This document shows positions 18,942 to 27,590 of a DNA stretch of 39,033 nt, piece after piece. The position numbers and the translations under genes were made by a program. Position 1 is the stretch's first letter; each line of letters opens with the position of its first letter. Below the pieces are notes generated by a model that was given only the letters and a program-made list of their open reading frames with translations, had not been told where the DNA came from and made no database searches. Origin of the DNA: Dickeya chrysanthemi NCPPB 402 (GTDB taxonomy: Bacteria > Pseudomonadota > Gammaproteobacteria > Enterobacterales > Enterobacteriaceae); the NCBI RefSeq assembly GCF_000406105.1, contig NZ_CM001974.1, forward strand, positions 2,221,385 through 2,260,417, written 5' to 3'.

Positions 18942-19886
18942 TCAACCTTTGGCATAAGGGGTAAATGGCGCATTGGCAAGAATAACACCCAACGTAATGA
19001 CGACGACGCCAATGACATTAGGCAAAGAAAAATGCTCGCCCAGTAACGGGACGGCGAGTAAATAAGCCAGCGCCGGACATAATGACCCTATCAGCGCACT
19101 GCGGCTTGGCCCGAGTTTCTGCACGGCAACGGTATAACTCAAGCTGGAAATAATTCCCGTACCCAATCCTTGTATCAGCAGGAACGGCAGCATCTCGTGC
19201 AGCGTGACGCTACGGAGATGTGATTCGACAACGCCTGTCGTCATTAAACCAAGCAACAGTAAGGCGGATGGAAGACTGAGCAACAAGACGCACCCGATCG
19301 TATCAAGTCCACTGCGGCGGATTGCCAGCGTATAGCCACCCCACAAAAGACTGGCCAGCAGCAGCATGGCACTACCGTGCATCATGGTTGTACTGAATCC
19401 CGGTAACACCATGGAGACGACTCCCACCAAAATAAGCAGAATGGCGCGCAATTGTGTCGTGCCGACGCGATGCCGAAACAGGACGAAAGCTAACAAGGCG
19501 ACTGAGAGGGGGGACGTGCCAGCGATCAAGGCGGCGACATGCGCGGCCGTCGTTAAGTGGCCGCCTAGCGACGCGATGAAGAAATAGGGGACGCCGCCGC
19601 CAACAAGTATGGCGATGATTTCACGTAGGCGAAGGTTTGATAGTTGATGCAGGCGTGCGGGGAGCCAGGGTAACAACAGCAAGGCAGGGATACCGAACCG
19701 GAACAACGCAACGTCGGCAATCGACAGTGGTGAAGCGCTAATGGCTCTGATGGAAACGGCAAACAGCGACCACGCTATCACGGCAATGGCCATCGCCACA
19801 TAGCCCAGCAACAGGCCGGCAGGTTGAGGTTGTACCGGCTGATACGACTGAGCCGTCCGTGGGTTTTTTACGTTTTCAACTTGCAT
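18942..19886 (-). CDS. EamA-family (DMT superfamily) transporter
   Basis: A 314-aa inner-membrane protein with about ten hydrophobic helices arranged as two EamA repeats (about residues 28-155 and 170-305). Conserved EamA features include AWSLFAVSIRAIS at the start of repeat 1 and SLLWGGYTLAIRRSG at the start of repeat 2. EamA/RhaT-family members mostly export amino acids or other metabolites; the substrate here is not known. It diverges from an Lrp/AsnC-family regulator 112 bp away, a common arrangement where the regulator controls an amino acid exporter, so an amino acid is a reasonable guess. Confidence 0.9.
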   Translation of the reverse strand: MQVENVKNPRTAQSYQPVQPQPAGLLLGYVAMAIAVIAWSLFAVSIRAISASPLSIADVALFRFGIPALLLLPWLPARLHQLSNLRLREIIAILVGGGVPYFFIASLGGHLTTAAHVAALIAGTSPLSVALLAFVLFRHRVGTTQLRAILLILVGVVSMVLPGFSTTMMHGSAMLLLASLLWGGYTLAIRRSGLDTIGCVLLLSLPSALLLLGLMTTGVVESHLRSVTLHEMLPFLLIQGLGTGIISSLSYTVAVQKLGPSRSALIGSLCPALAYLLAVPLLGEHFSLPNVIGVVVITLGVILANAPFTPYAKG

Positions 19887-19998
19887 GTCACATCCTTACG
19901 GGAATAGTCTTGATTTTGACCATAATACGTAGTTACCCGTGGTGATTTACTGCTATATCTTCTATTTATTCATTCCGTATTGGTGGATTCATCTAATT

Positions 19999-20463
19999 AT
20001 GAGCAAACTCGATGCAACGGATCGACAAATCATCACGCTCTTGCAGCAAGACGGACGGCTGACGATCCAGGACTTGTCGGAGAAAATTAATCTCTCGCCA
20101 ACGCCATGCCTGCGGCGGGTGCGGCAGTTGGAGAAAGCCGGCATTCTTACCGGCTACACCGCTATCGTAAATGAAGAGGCCTACGGCTTGCCGATTACCG
20201 CCCTGGTGCGTATTCGTCTGGAGCATCATTCTGAAGCATCGGTCCGGACGTTTGAGCAATCGGTAGGCAACATTGACGACATTATGGACTGCTATGTCAT
20301 GGCGGGTGATGCAGACTACTTATTACGTGTGTTGGTGAGTAGCTTTCGTGATTATGAACGCTTCGTGCGGGATAAATTACAGAAAATTGGCGGTATTGCT
20401 TCAATCGAAACGAGTTTTGCGTATGGAATGGTTAAACGGTCGAAGGTTTTTCCTCGTCTCTGA
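19999..20463 (+). CDS. Lrp/AsnC-family transcriptional regulator
   Basis: A 154-aa feast/famine regulator. It has an N-terminal helix-turn-helix (LDATDRQIITLLQQDGRLTI, then DLSEKINLSPTPCLRRVRQL) and a C-terminal RAM ligand domain (about residues 65-150, with YVMAGDADYLLRVLV and the ending SFAYGMVKRSKVFPRL). Members respond to amino acids. The ATG at 19999 gives the standard N-terminus; a hydrophobic in-frame extension upstream (from 19939) is not family-like and was excluded. It is divergent to the EamA gene and probably controls it. Terminating hairpin at 20571. Confidence 0.93.
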   Translation: MSKLDATDRQIITLLQQDGRLTIQDLSEKINLSPTPCLRRVRQLEKAGILTGYTAIVNEEAYGLPITALVRIRLEHHSEASVRTFEQSVGNIDDIMDCYVMAGDADYLLRVLVSSFRDYERFVRDKLQKIGGIASIETSFAYGMVKRSKVFPRL

Positions 20464-20570
20464 TCGTGGTGTTGCTACCACTGATAGTCGTGTTGCTACC
20501 AGGAATGCCGGGGAGAGCGCGAATCGGAAAAGGGAGCCGATGTTGAACCTGATGCTCGGCCCGAATGAAG

Positions 20571-20591
20571 CCGGCACCGTGTCGGTGCCGG
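20571..20591. terminator. GC-rich hairpin between convergent lrp-type gene and ydgA
   Basis: CCGGCACCG (20571-20579) pairs perfectly with CGGTGCCGG (20583-20591), loop TGT. It lies between converging genes and can act on both, but U-tracts are weak on either side. Confidence 0.65.
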
Positions 20592-20613
20592 TTACTATGA
20601 CAGTAAGAGGGAA

Positions 20614-22167
20614 TTACGGGCTGACGGAGGCGTCCGGTTGCGGCGCTTCCGGGGCGTCATCGCCTTGTTCAGGCACGTTTTCCGCCGGTTGAGTGATAAA
20701 TGGAGCGATAAACTCCGCCAACGGCGTCTTGCGTCCGTTAAAGGTTACCGTCCCGTCGGTGTATTGCAGTGAACTGGTGATCGTGTTGTCTTTGGTGACG
20801 GTGATCTGGCTCATCTGACCGATATTCGCCATCAATTGCGCCTGCTGGCGCGCCATCTGCTCGAGTTGTTTTTTCTCTGCATCGGAACCGGGTTTGGCGG
20901 CGGTCTGCACCATCAGCTCGGTCACCATATCCAGCGGCACATTGAGCCGGGCCTCGAGGTTTTTGACCGACTGACGAATAATGGCTTCTTCGTCGGAGAG
21001 TTGTCCGGTCGGTGCGGCGCTCTTCTGCAGTGGATCGGTTAAATCCAGCGCCAGCGTGAAGGTACTTTCACCTTTGGCGTTTTTCCAACTGAATGGTGCG
21101 ATCTTGATGCTAGGGTTGCCTTTCAGCAACTGCGGCAGATTATGCAGCACTAAGGCCGCCAGTTGCTGGTTGTAGACTTCCGGGGGAACATGATCGATAT
21201 TTTGCAGCATCGATTGTAGGTTTTTCTGGTATTCGGTCATAAACTGGCGAGTGCCTTTGCCGTCCAACCCAGAGAAGTTGAAATTCAGGTTCCACGAGCC
21301 CAGATTTTGGTCGCGGAATAATGCCGATCCCAGTGACAGCGCCAGCTGTCCGGCCAGGTTCGCGTCATCTTCCGTGGTGTGATTGATCAACGAAAAGTCA
21401 TTCAATACCAGGCTATCGCCGCTTTGCACGTTCAATGCCAGTTTTTTCAGCGTCAGCCTGGCGTCGCCGATTTCGAGATCGAATTTGCCTTTACGGGTAT
21501 CGCTGTTAAGCGCCAGATCCTGCAACGTCAGTTTTTCGTTCTGCCCTTGCAGATTCGTTTTCTCCATCGTCAGACTGGCGACATTGCCGGCGACTTTACC
21601 GGCGCGCAGATCGCCTGCCAGGTCGACCAACAGCGTTGTACCGCTGAAATTGACCTTCATGTCCTGGTCCGTCACGTCCAGTGCTTCCAGCGTCACGGCG
21701 GAGTGGGTATCGCCGTTATAATCGATACGGCTATTCGCCGTGATAAACGGCTTGTTTTTGGTGAGTTCAAACAGCGCTTTTACGGATTCCGTGTTGGCTA
21801 GCTCACTGTGTACGGCGGCCATTGCCGGTTTCAGGCTGAACTGATTGCCGGTGAGCGGGAAAGGGCCGTGGAATACGGTTGTGTTGAATACCACTTCCTC
21901 ATTGGTACCCAACAGGTGTTCGTTGGCATTGCTGCCGTCTGACTGTAAAACCAGTGCGACCTGGCTTTTGAACAGGCCACGCTGATAATCGCGGAATGCC
22001 ACCTTGACGCCAGCCTGAGGGTAGGCATTTTTCAATTCGCCATTCAGATTATTGGTGACTTCGCCCATATGCTGTTCAATTTGCTTACCGGTAAACCAGG
22101 AGGCTCCCCCCCAGGCTGCGGCGAGCGCAATAACGACGCCGGCGGCTACAACTGTTTTTTTTGCCAC
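20614..22167 (-). CDS. ydgA: YdgA-family protein (DUF945), cell-envelope
   Basis: A 517-aa protein of the DUF945/YdgA family. It has an N-terminal membrane anchor (about residues 5-24, VVAAGVVIALAAAWGGASWF) followed by a large, mostly beta-rich periplasmic domain (about 30-490) and a Pro/Glu-rich tail. The start GGASWFTGKQIEQ and the LQYTDGTVTFNGRKTPLAEF segment near the C-terminus are family hallmarks. Function unknown; family members have no known catalytic motif. E. coli ydgA (502 aa) also lies beside manA, so the context is conserved. Start codon follows AAGGA about 7 nt upstream. Confidence 0.9.
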   Translation of the reverse strand: MAKKTVVAAGVVIALAAAWGGASWFTGKQIEQHMGEVTNNLNGELKNAYPQAGVKVAFRDYQRGLFKSQVALVLQSDGSNANEHLLGTNEEVVFNTTVFHGPFPLTGNQFSLKPAMAAVHSELANTESVKALFELTKNKPFITANSRIDYNGDTHSAVTLEALDVTDQDMKVNFSGTTLLVDLAGDLRAGKVAGNVASLTMEKTNLQGQNEKLTLQDLALNSDTRKGKFDLEIGDARLTLKKLALNVQSGDSLVLNDFSLINHTTEDDANLAGQLALSLGSALFRDQNLGSWNLNFNFSGLDGKGTRQFMTEYQKNLQSMLQNIDHVPPEVYNQQLAALVLHNLPQLLKGNPSIKIAPFSWKNAKGESTFTLALDLTDPLQKSAAPTGQLSDEEAIIRQSVKNLEARLNVPLDMVTELMVQTAAKPGSDAEKKQLEQMARQQAQLMANIGQMSQITVTKDNTITSSLQYTDGTVTFNGRKTPLAEFIAPFITQPAENVPEQGDDAPEAPQPDASVSP

Positions 22168-22204
22168 GTTATATTTCCTTGTTAATTCAAATTTTTATAT
22201 CCCT

Positions 22205-22326
22205 TATACCCATTACTCTTCACGCGGCCGGTGTGGTAGCGTTCGCAGTCCGGCTCTACAGAACCGGTGCGGTGCGCTGTTCTAAACGCAACGCACGTCG
22301 TCCTGCCACTCGAATAACTTGGGTAT
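22205..22326. repeat. Degenerate ERIC-like element between manA and ydgA
   Basis: About 122 bp bounded by TATACC at 22205 and GGGTAT at 22326. The right end CCTGCCACTCGAATAACTTG matches the ERIC end in inverse orientation, and the left end resembles the other ERIC end, but the conserved ERIC core (the CCCAGTCACTTACTT region) is not recognisable. It could be an ERIC with a replaced core or a related family with shared ends. Confidence 0.55.
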
Positions 22327-22345
22327 CGCAGGGAAATAGATGGCG

Positions 22346-23530
22346 TTAGGCCATTAAAGGCTGGTTATAGACGCGGGCTATCTGGCCTTGTCCCAGAACC
22401 TGTACCGGTGATTCGTTAGCAGGGATAAAGCACGATTCGCCAGGTTGCAACGTCACCTGCTGCGATCCGCGTTCCAGCACTGCCTGACCTTCGACGCAAA
22501 AGATAATCGCTGCGCTTTGTTGGTTTAGCGTCTGCGGTACATCAGTAAGATAGTGCAGAGAAAAGGCAAAGTCATCGACCGGGATAGGGAAACTCAGTTC
22601 GTTGGCTGTTTTTATCGGCGATGTCAGTAATGAATCGGCCGATATGGATTCAAAACGGACGTTGGCGAGCAATTCCGGAATATCGATGTACTTTGGCGTC
22701 AGACCGGCGCGCAAAACGTTATCCGAATTGGCCATCACTTCCAGCGCCACGCCATGAAGGTAGGCATGTGGGGTTTGTGCATACAAAAACATCGCTTCGC
22801 CTGGTTGCAGTGTGACGACATTGAGCAGTAACGGAGAGAACAAACCGCCATCATCAGGATAAAACTGCGCAATAAAGCGAATGGTATCCCACGGTTCGCC
22901 TTGCCTGCTGTCCAGTACGCGTTTCAGCTCGGCAATGGCGGCGGCTTTCTGCTCGCCGTTCATGCTGAGCAGGCTGGAAAACAGAGCGCTCAGCGTCTGG
23001 CTGTCCGGGTGTGATAAATAGGCGGCAATCGCCGGGTGGGCGCCGGCCAGCGGCTGAAGTAACTCAGCTATCTCCGCCAGCGCGCGAAAGCCATTCATCG
23101 CCAGATAAGGGGTGAGGGCAAAGACCAGTTCCGGTTTATGGTTCGCGTCTTTGTAGTTGCGTTGGGGCGAATCAAGCGCAATGCTGGCTGCATTTTCCCG
23201 GGCGAACCCTTTCCCGGCGGCGGATTTGCTGGGGTGAACCTGAATCGACAACGGTTGTTCGGCGCATAATACCTTGAACAGGAACGGCAACTCGCCAAAG
23301 CGTTTCGCCACCGCTTCACCCAATATGCCCGGTTGGTCGTTATCAATTATCTGCCGCAGATTATGCGCTTGCCCTTGCTCGTCAATCAGCACAGAGCTGC
23401 TTTTCGGGTGAGCGCCCATCCACAATTCCGCCATTGGCAGGTTGCCTGGATTCTCAATTCCATACAGTTCTGTTAACGCATGTTTACTGCCCCAGGCATA
23501 ATTCTGCACACTGTTGCGCATTTTTTGCAT
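22346..23530 (-). CDS. manA: Mannose-6-phosphate isomerase, class I
   Basis: A 394-aa zinc enzyme interconverting fructose 6-phosphate and mannose 6-phosphate, supplying mannose units for polysaccharides and permitting mannose growth. Zinc ligands are at the standard places: Q97, H99 (SIQVHP), E134 (HKPELVF) and H255 (TPHAYLHG). SVQNYAWGSK, FLFKVLCAEQPLSIQVHP and VALEVMANSDNVLRAGLTPK are diagnostic. Length equals the E. coli enzyme (391 aa) within three residues. It is divergent from fumC and followed after 178 bp by ydgA on the same strand. Confidence 0.98.
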   Translation of the reverse strand: MQKMRNSVQNYAWGSKHALTELYGIENPGNLPMAELWMGAHPKSSSVLIDEQGQAHNLRQIIDNDQPGILGEAVAKRFGELPFLFKVLCAEQPLSIQVHPSKSAAGKGFARENAASIALDSPQRNYKDANHKPELVFALTPYLAMNGFRALAEIAELLQPLAGAHPAIAAYLSHPDSQTLSALFSSLLSMNGEQKAAAIAELKRVLDSRQGEPWDTIRFIAQFYPDDGGLFSPLLLNVVTLQPGEAMFLYAQTPHAYLHGVALEVMANSDNVLRAGLTPKYIDIPELLANVRFESISADSLLTSPIKTANELSFPIPVDDFAFSLHYLTDVPQTLNQQSAAIIFCVEGQAVLERGSQQVTLQPGESCFIPANESPVQVLGQGQIARVYNQPLMA

Positions 23531-23707
23531 AATATTTTCCTGCCATTAAACAGATTGTTAATTTATGTGGTGATAACGGCGGATAGTCAGACCAGAAAGG
23601 TTGCTCCGTCTTTGTGCCCGCTATGCTAATGCTTTATATGCCATGATTCCAGAAGGGTAAAAATTCGCACTCCTCTGAAAGTGACTTGTCTCGTAAAGGA
23701 GAAAACC

Positions 23708-25105
23708 ATGTCAGACACGCGCATTGAGAAAGATTCGATGGGGCCGATCGCCGTACCGGCGGCGCATCTGTGGGGGGCGCAAACCCAGCGTTCACTGGAA
23801 CATTTTCGTATCTCGGAAGAGAAAATGCCCCGTGCGTTGATTATGGCGCTGGCTCAGACTAAACGTGCGGCGGCGCGCGTCAATATGGATCTGGGGCTAT
23901 TAGCTGCCGCGACAGGCGATGCCATCATTCAGGCGGCGGATGAAGTGCTTGTCGGTCAGCATGTCGGTGAATTCCCGTTGGCTATCTGGCAGACGGGCTC
24001 GGGTACGCAAACCAATATGAATATGAATGAGGTGCTGGCGAATCGGGCGAGTGAACTGTTGGGGGGCGTGCGGGGTAATGAACGGCTAGTGCACCCGAAT
24101 GACGATGTCAACAAAAGCCAGAGTTCTAACGATGTTTTCCCCACGGCGATGCATGTGGCGGCGGTGACCGTGGTGCGGGAGCAACTGATTCCGGAACTGA
24201 ACGCATTGCAGCACACACTGGCGGATAAGGCGGCACAATTTGCCGATATCGTCAAGATTGGGCGAACCCATTTGCAGGATGCGACGCCGTTGACCCTGGG
24301 GCAGGAGATTTCAGGTTGGGCGGCGATGTTGTCGCATAATCTGCGTCATCTTGAAACCAGTATGCCACACCTGAGTGAACTGGCATTAGGGGGAACCGCG
24401 GTCGGAACCGGCTTGAACACCCATCCTGAATACGCTGTGCGGGTGGCGGCGGAATTAGCAACCTTAACGGGACACCCGTTCGTCACCGCGCCGAATAAAT
24501 TTGAAGCACTGGCTACCTGTGATGCGCTGGTTCACGCCCATGGCGCGTTAAAAGGGCTGGCGGCGTCATTGATGAAGATTGCCAACGATGTTCGCTGGCT
24601 GGCTTCCGGGCCGCGTTGCGGGATTGGTGAAATCGCCATTCCTGAAAATGAGCCGGGCAGTTCAATTATGCCGGGGAAGGTGAATCCCACACAGTGCGAA
24701 GCGCTGACCATGCTGTGTTGTCAGGTGATGGGTAACGATGTGGCGGTCAACATGGGCGGTGCCTCCGGTAATTTTGAGCTGAATGTGTTTCGGCCGATGG
24801 TGATCCACAATTTCCTGCAATCCGTGAGGCTACTGGCCGATGGCATGAGGAGTTTTAATGAACATTGCGCCATGGGTATCGAGCCTAATCGCGAACGGAT
24901 CAATCAGTTGTTGAATGAGTCGTTGATGCTGGTGACGGCGCTGAATCCACATATTGGCTATGACAAAGCGGCGGAAATCGCCAAAAAAGCGCATAAAGAA
25001 GGGCTGACGTTGAAAGCGGCGGCGTTGAAATTGGGTTATCTCACCGACGTGCAATTTAGCCAGTGGGTTCGCCCGGAGGATATGGTCGGCAGCATGAAAT
25101 CATGA
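23708..25105 (+). CDS. fumC: Class II fumarate hydratase
   Basis: A 465-aa oxygen-stable, iron-free fumarase interconverting fumarate and malate in the TCA cycle. Catalytic residues sit at the same numbers as in E. coli FumC: H188 ([11 protein letters not shown]) and S318 in the signature [11 protein letters not shown] (317-327). The ATG at 23708 follows AAAGGA and matches the family start; nine upstream codons were dropped. In E. coli the iron-dependent fumA sits between fumC and manA; here fumA is absent and fumC is directly divergent to manA. The stop lies 3 bp from the end of the convergent tus gene. Confidence 0.98.
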   Translation: MSDTRIEKDSMGPIAVPAAHLWGAQTQRSLEHFRISEEKMPRALIMALAQTKRAAARVNMDLGLLAAATGDAIIQAADEVLVGQHVGEFPLAIWQTGSGTQTNMNMNEVLANRASELLGGVRGNERLVHPNDDVNKSQSSNDVFPTAMHVAAVTVVREQLIPELNALQHTLADKAAQFADIVKIGRTHLQDATPLTLGQEISGWAAMLSHNLRHLETSMPHLSELALGGTAVGTGLNTHPEYAVRVAAELATLTGHPFVTAPNKFEALATCDALVHAHGALKGLAASLMKIANDVRWLASGPRCGIGEIAIPENEPGSSIMPGKVNPTQCEALTMLCCQVMGNDVAVNMGGASGNFELNVFRPMVIHNFLQSVRLLADGMRSFNEHCAMGIEPNRERINQLLNESLMLVTALNPHIGYDKAAEIAKKAHKEGLTLKAAALKLGYLTDVQFSQWVRPEDMVGSMKS

Positions 25106-25108
25106 CGC

Positions 25109-26035
25109 TCAGGCACCGTCATCGGTATACAGATGCAGCCGGGGGATCAACAATCTTAACGGCTTGGCTTTAGGGCGATGGCGGTGCTGAATGTTGTCGG
25201 CATCGTAGTCGTTCAGTGCGCCCATAATGGGGATGGCATCTTGCTGGCACAGCACTAACAGCGGCGAGGGGCAGGGGTACTGTATTTGCTTCTGCTCCTC
25301 CTGGTACCAGACTCTGGCGATCGGTTGTACTTTCACCGGTCGCTTTATTTTCAGCGATGCCTGTTCCGGCAGGCGTTTCACATCGCTGATTTCCTGCTCC
25401 AGCAACGACGCCCATTGTTCCTTACTGTATGGCGCCTGACTGCGTCCCGCTCGCAGGCTTTTCTCCAGCTTTTCCAGCAGGGCATCGCGGGTAATGTTGT
25501 TGATAATATTCTTGTTCGCCCAGCCAAATCGTGCCGAAGTCGGATCAACCAGCAGCGTAATCGCACGATAAGCACTCAGCGTAATTAATCCTTTGAGGTG
25601 TGAATGCACAAAATCGAAGCGCTGCTCCGGCTCCAGTCCGGATTCGACGGTGACTATCTGTTCCAGCTCTTTTTTCCTGGCGTTTATTTCGGTGACGAGC
25701 TGACGTGCCAGCTGCGATTCTTGTTGGTCAACCTGAAAACATAATACGCCCGGCAGGCGGATAGCCGCTTTACTGCTGACGGTTTCTGGATGGTGATGAA
25801 TAAACAAATGGCGAAAATGCTGTAAACCGAGCTCACGGGCCTCCTCGCCAGAAACAGGGGTGACGTGAATACGTGTTATCGGGTCATGCTCGCTGCCTTT
25901 TTCTACCGGCGGCAACCTGAATATGTGCCCGCCGGCGAAGCGGAAATCGCGAAAAAGCTGATGCATTTCAGCTAAATGTGCTTCAAGCGTGGTGAAGCAA
26001 TGGTTCATGCGTTCAATTAAATCGTAGGCGGGCAT
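25109..26035 (-). CDS. tus: DNA replication terminus site-binding protein Tus
   Basis: A 308-aa monomeric protein that binds Ter sites and blocks replication forks from one side. Strong Tus hallmarks: LRHFRHLFI-like HFRHLFIHHHPETVSSKAA, AIRLPGVLCFQVD, FGWANKNIINNITRD, the DNA-contacting SLKIKRPVKVQPIARVWY and the C-terminal NYDADNIQHRHRP...PLRLLIPRLHLY. Size equals E. coli Tus (309 aa). A Ter site lies directly upstream in the promoter, so autoregulation is expected as in E. coli. It converges on fumC with only 3 bp between stops, with no terminator in between. Confidence 0.97.
   Translation of the reverse strand: MPAYDLIERMNHCFTTLEAHLAEMHQLFRDFRFAGGHIFRLPPVEKGSEHDPITRIHVTPVSGEEARELGLQHFRHLFIHHHPETVSSKAAIRLPGVLCFQVDQQESQLARQLVTEINARKKELEQIVTVESGLEPEQRFDFVHSHLKGLITLSAYRAITLLVDPTSARFGWANKNIINNITRDALLEKLEKSLRAGRSQAPYSKEQWASLLEQEISDVKRLPEQASLKIKRPVKVQPIARVWYQEEQKQIQYPCPSPLLVLCQQDAIPIMGALNDYDADNIQHRHRPKAKPLRLLIPRLHLYTDDGA
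25269..25276 (+). other. KOPS-like octamer pointing towards dif
   Basis: GGGCAGGG matches the FtsK-orienting consensus GGGNAGGG. It is on the plus strand left of dif, the expected polarity. Confidence 0.5.
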
Positions 26036-26046
26036 AATTAACGGTG

Positions 26047-26070
26047 CTTTAGTTACAACATACTTTTATT
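26047..26070 (-). promoter_or_regulatory. Ter replication fork-arrest site in the tus promoter
   Basis: Read on the minus strand, the core GTATGTTGTAACTAAAG is identical to the core of E. coli TerB, including the conserved G-C pair at the blocking end; only the A-rich outer edge differs (two extra A). It starts 12 bp upstream of the tus ATG. The orientation predicts that forks arriving from higher coordinates are stopped, and that Tus bound here represses its own gene. Confidence 0.92.
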
Positions 26071-26149
26071 CTATCGCAAACGCTCAGATTAACAACCTCT
26101 ATTTATTCATGCTTAACAGTGGGAAAACGGCAGTAAAAGCAGAAAATTT

Positions 26150-26173
26150 ACCGGCCTGACTATTCAGGCCGGT
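26150..26173 (-). terminator. Rho-independent terminator of ynfM
   Basis: ACCGGCCTGA (26150-26159) and TCAGGCCGGT (26164-26173) form a perfect 10-bp stem with a 4-nt loop. On the minus strand the stem is followed by AAATTTTCTG. It lies 28 bp after the ynfM stop. Confidence 0.8.
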
Positions 26174-26201
26174 GGGGGAAAGTGCCGAAGGTAAATAAAA
26201 T

Positions 26202-27479
26202 TTAGTGTCTATCTTTCAGTGACTTCAGTTTACACCCAATCAACAATGCCAGCATCAGCAGGCACGAAAGAAACAACACCAGACCGCTCCAGCCATAGTG
26301 ATACCAGAAGAATCCCCCCGAGGTGCCGGCCAGGCTAGAACCCATATAATAACAGAATAAATACTGTGACGAGGCCTGTCCTCTGGCGCGCAGCGCACGC
26401 ACGCCAATCCAACTGCTGGCCACCGAATGGGCGGCAAAGAACCCGGCAGCAAACAGCATCATCCCGACAAACATCACCAGTAATGCACTGAACAGGGTTA
26501 GCCACAGGCCGGACAGCATCAGGAGAAGACTACCGACCAGCACCGGCCCTCGGCCAAACCGGGTAATCATTGCCCCGGCACGTGGTGATGCGTAACTGCC
26601 GGTCAGATAGACCACCGACAATAACCCCACGATCGTCTGACTCAGGTTATAAGGCGAGGCCAGCAACCGATAACCAATATAGTTAAATAGCGTGACAAAG
26701 CTTCCCATCAATAGGAAACCTTCGGCGAATAAGAATGGTAAGCCGGCATCGCGCCAGTGCAAACGGGTGTTGATCCACAAGGTTTTCGGGCGCAGCGAAC
26801 CTGCGCGAAAGTGGCGAGAATCCGGCAGGATCCGCCAGAATGTCAACGACGCCAGCAGCGCGACAATGCCAATCGCGGCAATAGAGACTCGCCAGTCGAA
26901 GAAATCGGTAATCACCCCGGTTAATAAACGTCCACTCATGCCGCCAATGGAATTGCCGCTGATATATAGCCCCATGGAGAAAGCGGCCACGCTGGGATGA
27001 ATTTCTTCGCTCAGGTAAGTCATCGCTACGGCTGCCACGCCGCTAAGCGACAAGCCCACCAGCGCCCGCATTGCCAATAGCCCGGCCCAATGAGTCATGG
27101 TGCAACCAATCAAAGTACAGACCGACGCCAACAATAACGACACTACCATGACGTTTTTGCGGCCAACCGTGTCGGACAACGGGCCGGTAAACAAGAGCCC
27201 AACCGCCATGGTAATGGTCGAGACGGAAAGCGACAGGCTGCTGGCCGCTGGCGATACGCCGAATGCTTGCGACAACACCGGCAATATCGGTTGTACGCAG
27301 TACAACAGGGCAAAGGTCGCCAGACCGGCGGAAAACAGCGCCAGCGTGACGCGAATGAATGTCGGCGTCCCTCGGGTGATAAACGGTTTTTTGTAACCGG
27401 GAGAGTGGGTATTGCGTTGAGGTTGGATGTCGTCAGTGACGGAAACAGGCATTCCCTGTGCAGACAGCGGGGTACTCAA
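26202..27479 (-). CDS. ynfM: MFS transporter YnfM
   Basis: A 425-aa major facilitator of the YnfM type with 12 predicted membrane segments; E. coli YnfM has been linked to arabinose/sugar or drug efflux but the substrate is not settled. It follows the E. coli protein closely: FIRVTLALFSAGLATFALLY, LLFTGPLSDTVGRKNVMV (MFS motif A), MTYLSEEIHPSVAAFSMGLY, FFAAHSVASSWIG. The TTG at 27479 is chosen because AAGGAT lies 6 nt upstream and it yields the E. coli-like N-terminus; an ATG at 27452 lacks a spaced ribosome site. Divergent to a LysR regulator, as in E. coli. Confidence 0.92.
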   Translation of the reverse strand: MSTPLSAQGMPVSVTDDIQPQRNTHSPGYKKPFITRGTPTFIRVTLALFSAGLATFALLYCVQPILPVLSQAFGVSPAASSLSLSVSTITMAVGLLFTGPLSDTVGRKNVMVVSLLLASVCTLIGCTMTHWAGLLAMRALVGLSLSGVAAVAMTYLSEEIHPSVAAFSMGLYISGNSIGGMSGRLLTGVITDFFDWRVSIAAIGIVALLASLTFWRILPDSRHFRAGSLRPKTLWINTRLHWRDAGLPFLFAEGFLLMGSFVTLFNYIGYRLLASPYNLSQTIVGLLSVVYLTGSYASPRAGAMITRFGRGPVLVGSLLLMLSGLWLTLFSALLVMFVGMMLFAAGFFAAHSVASSWIGVRALRARGQASSQYLFCYYMGSSLAGTSGGFFWYHYGWSGLVLFLSCLLMLALLIGCKLKSLKDRH

Positions 27480-27552
27480 AATCAATCCTTATCCGGAGAA
27501 AATACGGCAGAAACATCAGTGCGCGAATCATAGAATTAGCCTGATTGTTTTG

Positions 27553-27576
27553 TATAATATATTAATTATTAATAAT
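27553..27576. promoter_or_regulatory. Promoter/operator region between ynfM and ynfL
   Basis: TATAAT (27553-27558) is a good -10 for ynfL, and ATTATTAATAAT (27565-27576) is a perfect 12-bp palindrome just after it. An A/T-rich palindrome between divergent LysR and target genes is a plausible YnfL site. Assignment is inferred. Confidence 0.4.
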
Positions 27577-27590
27577 GATACTTTATAAGT

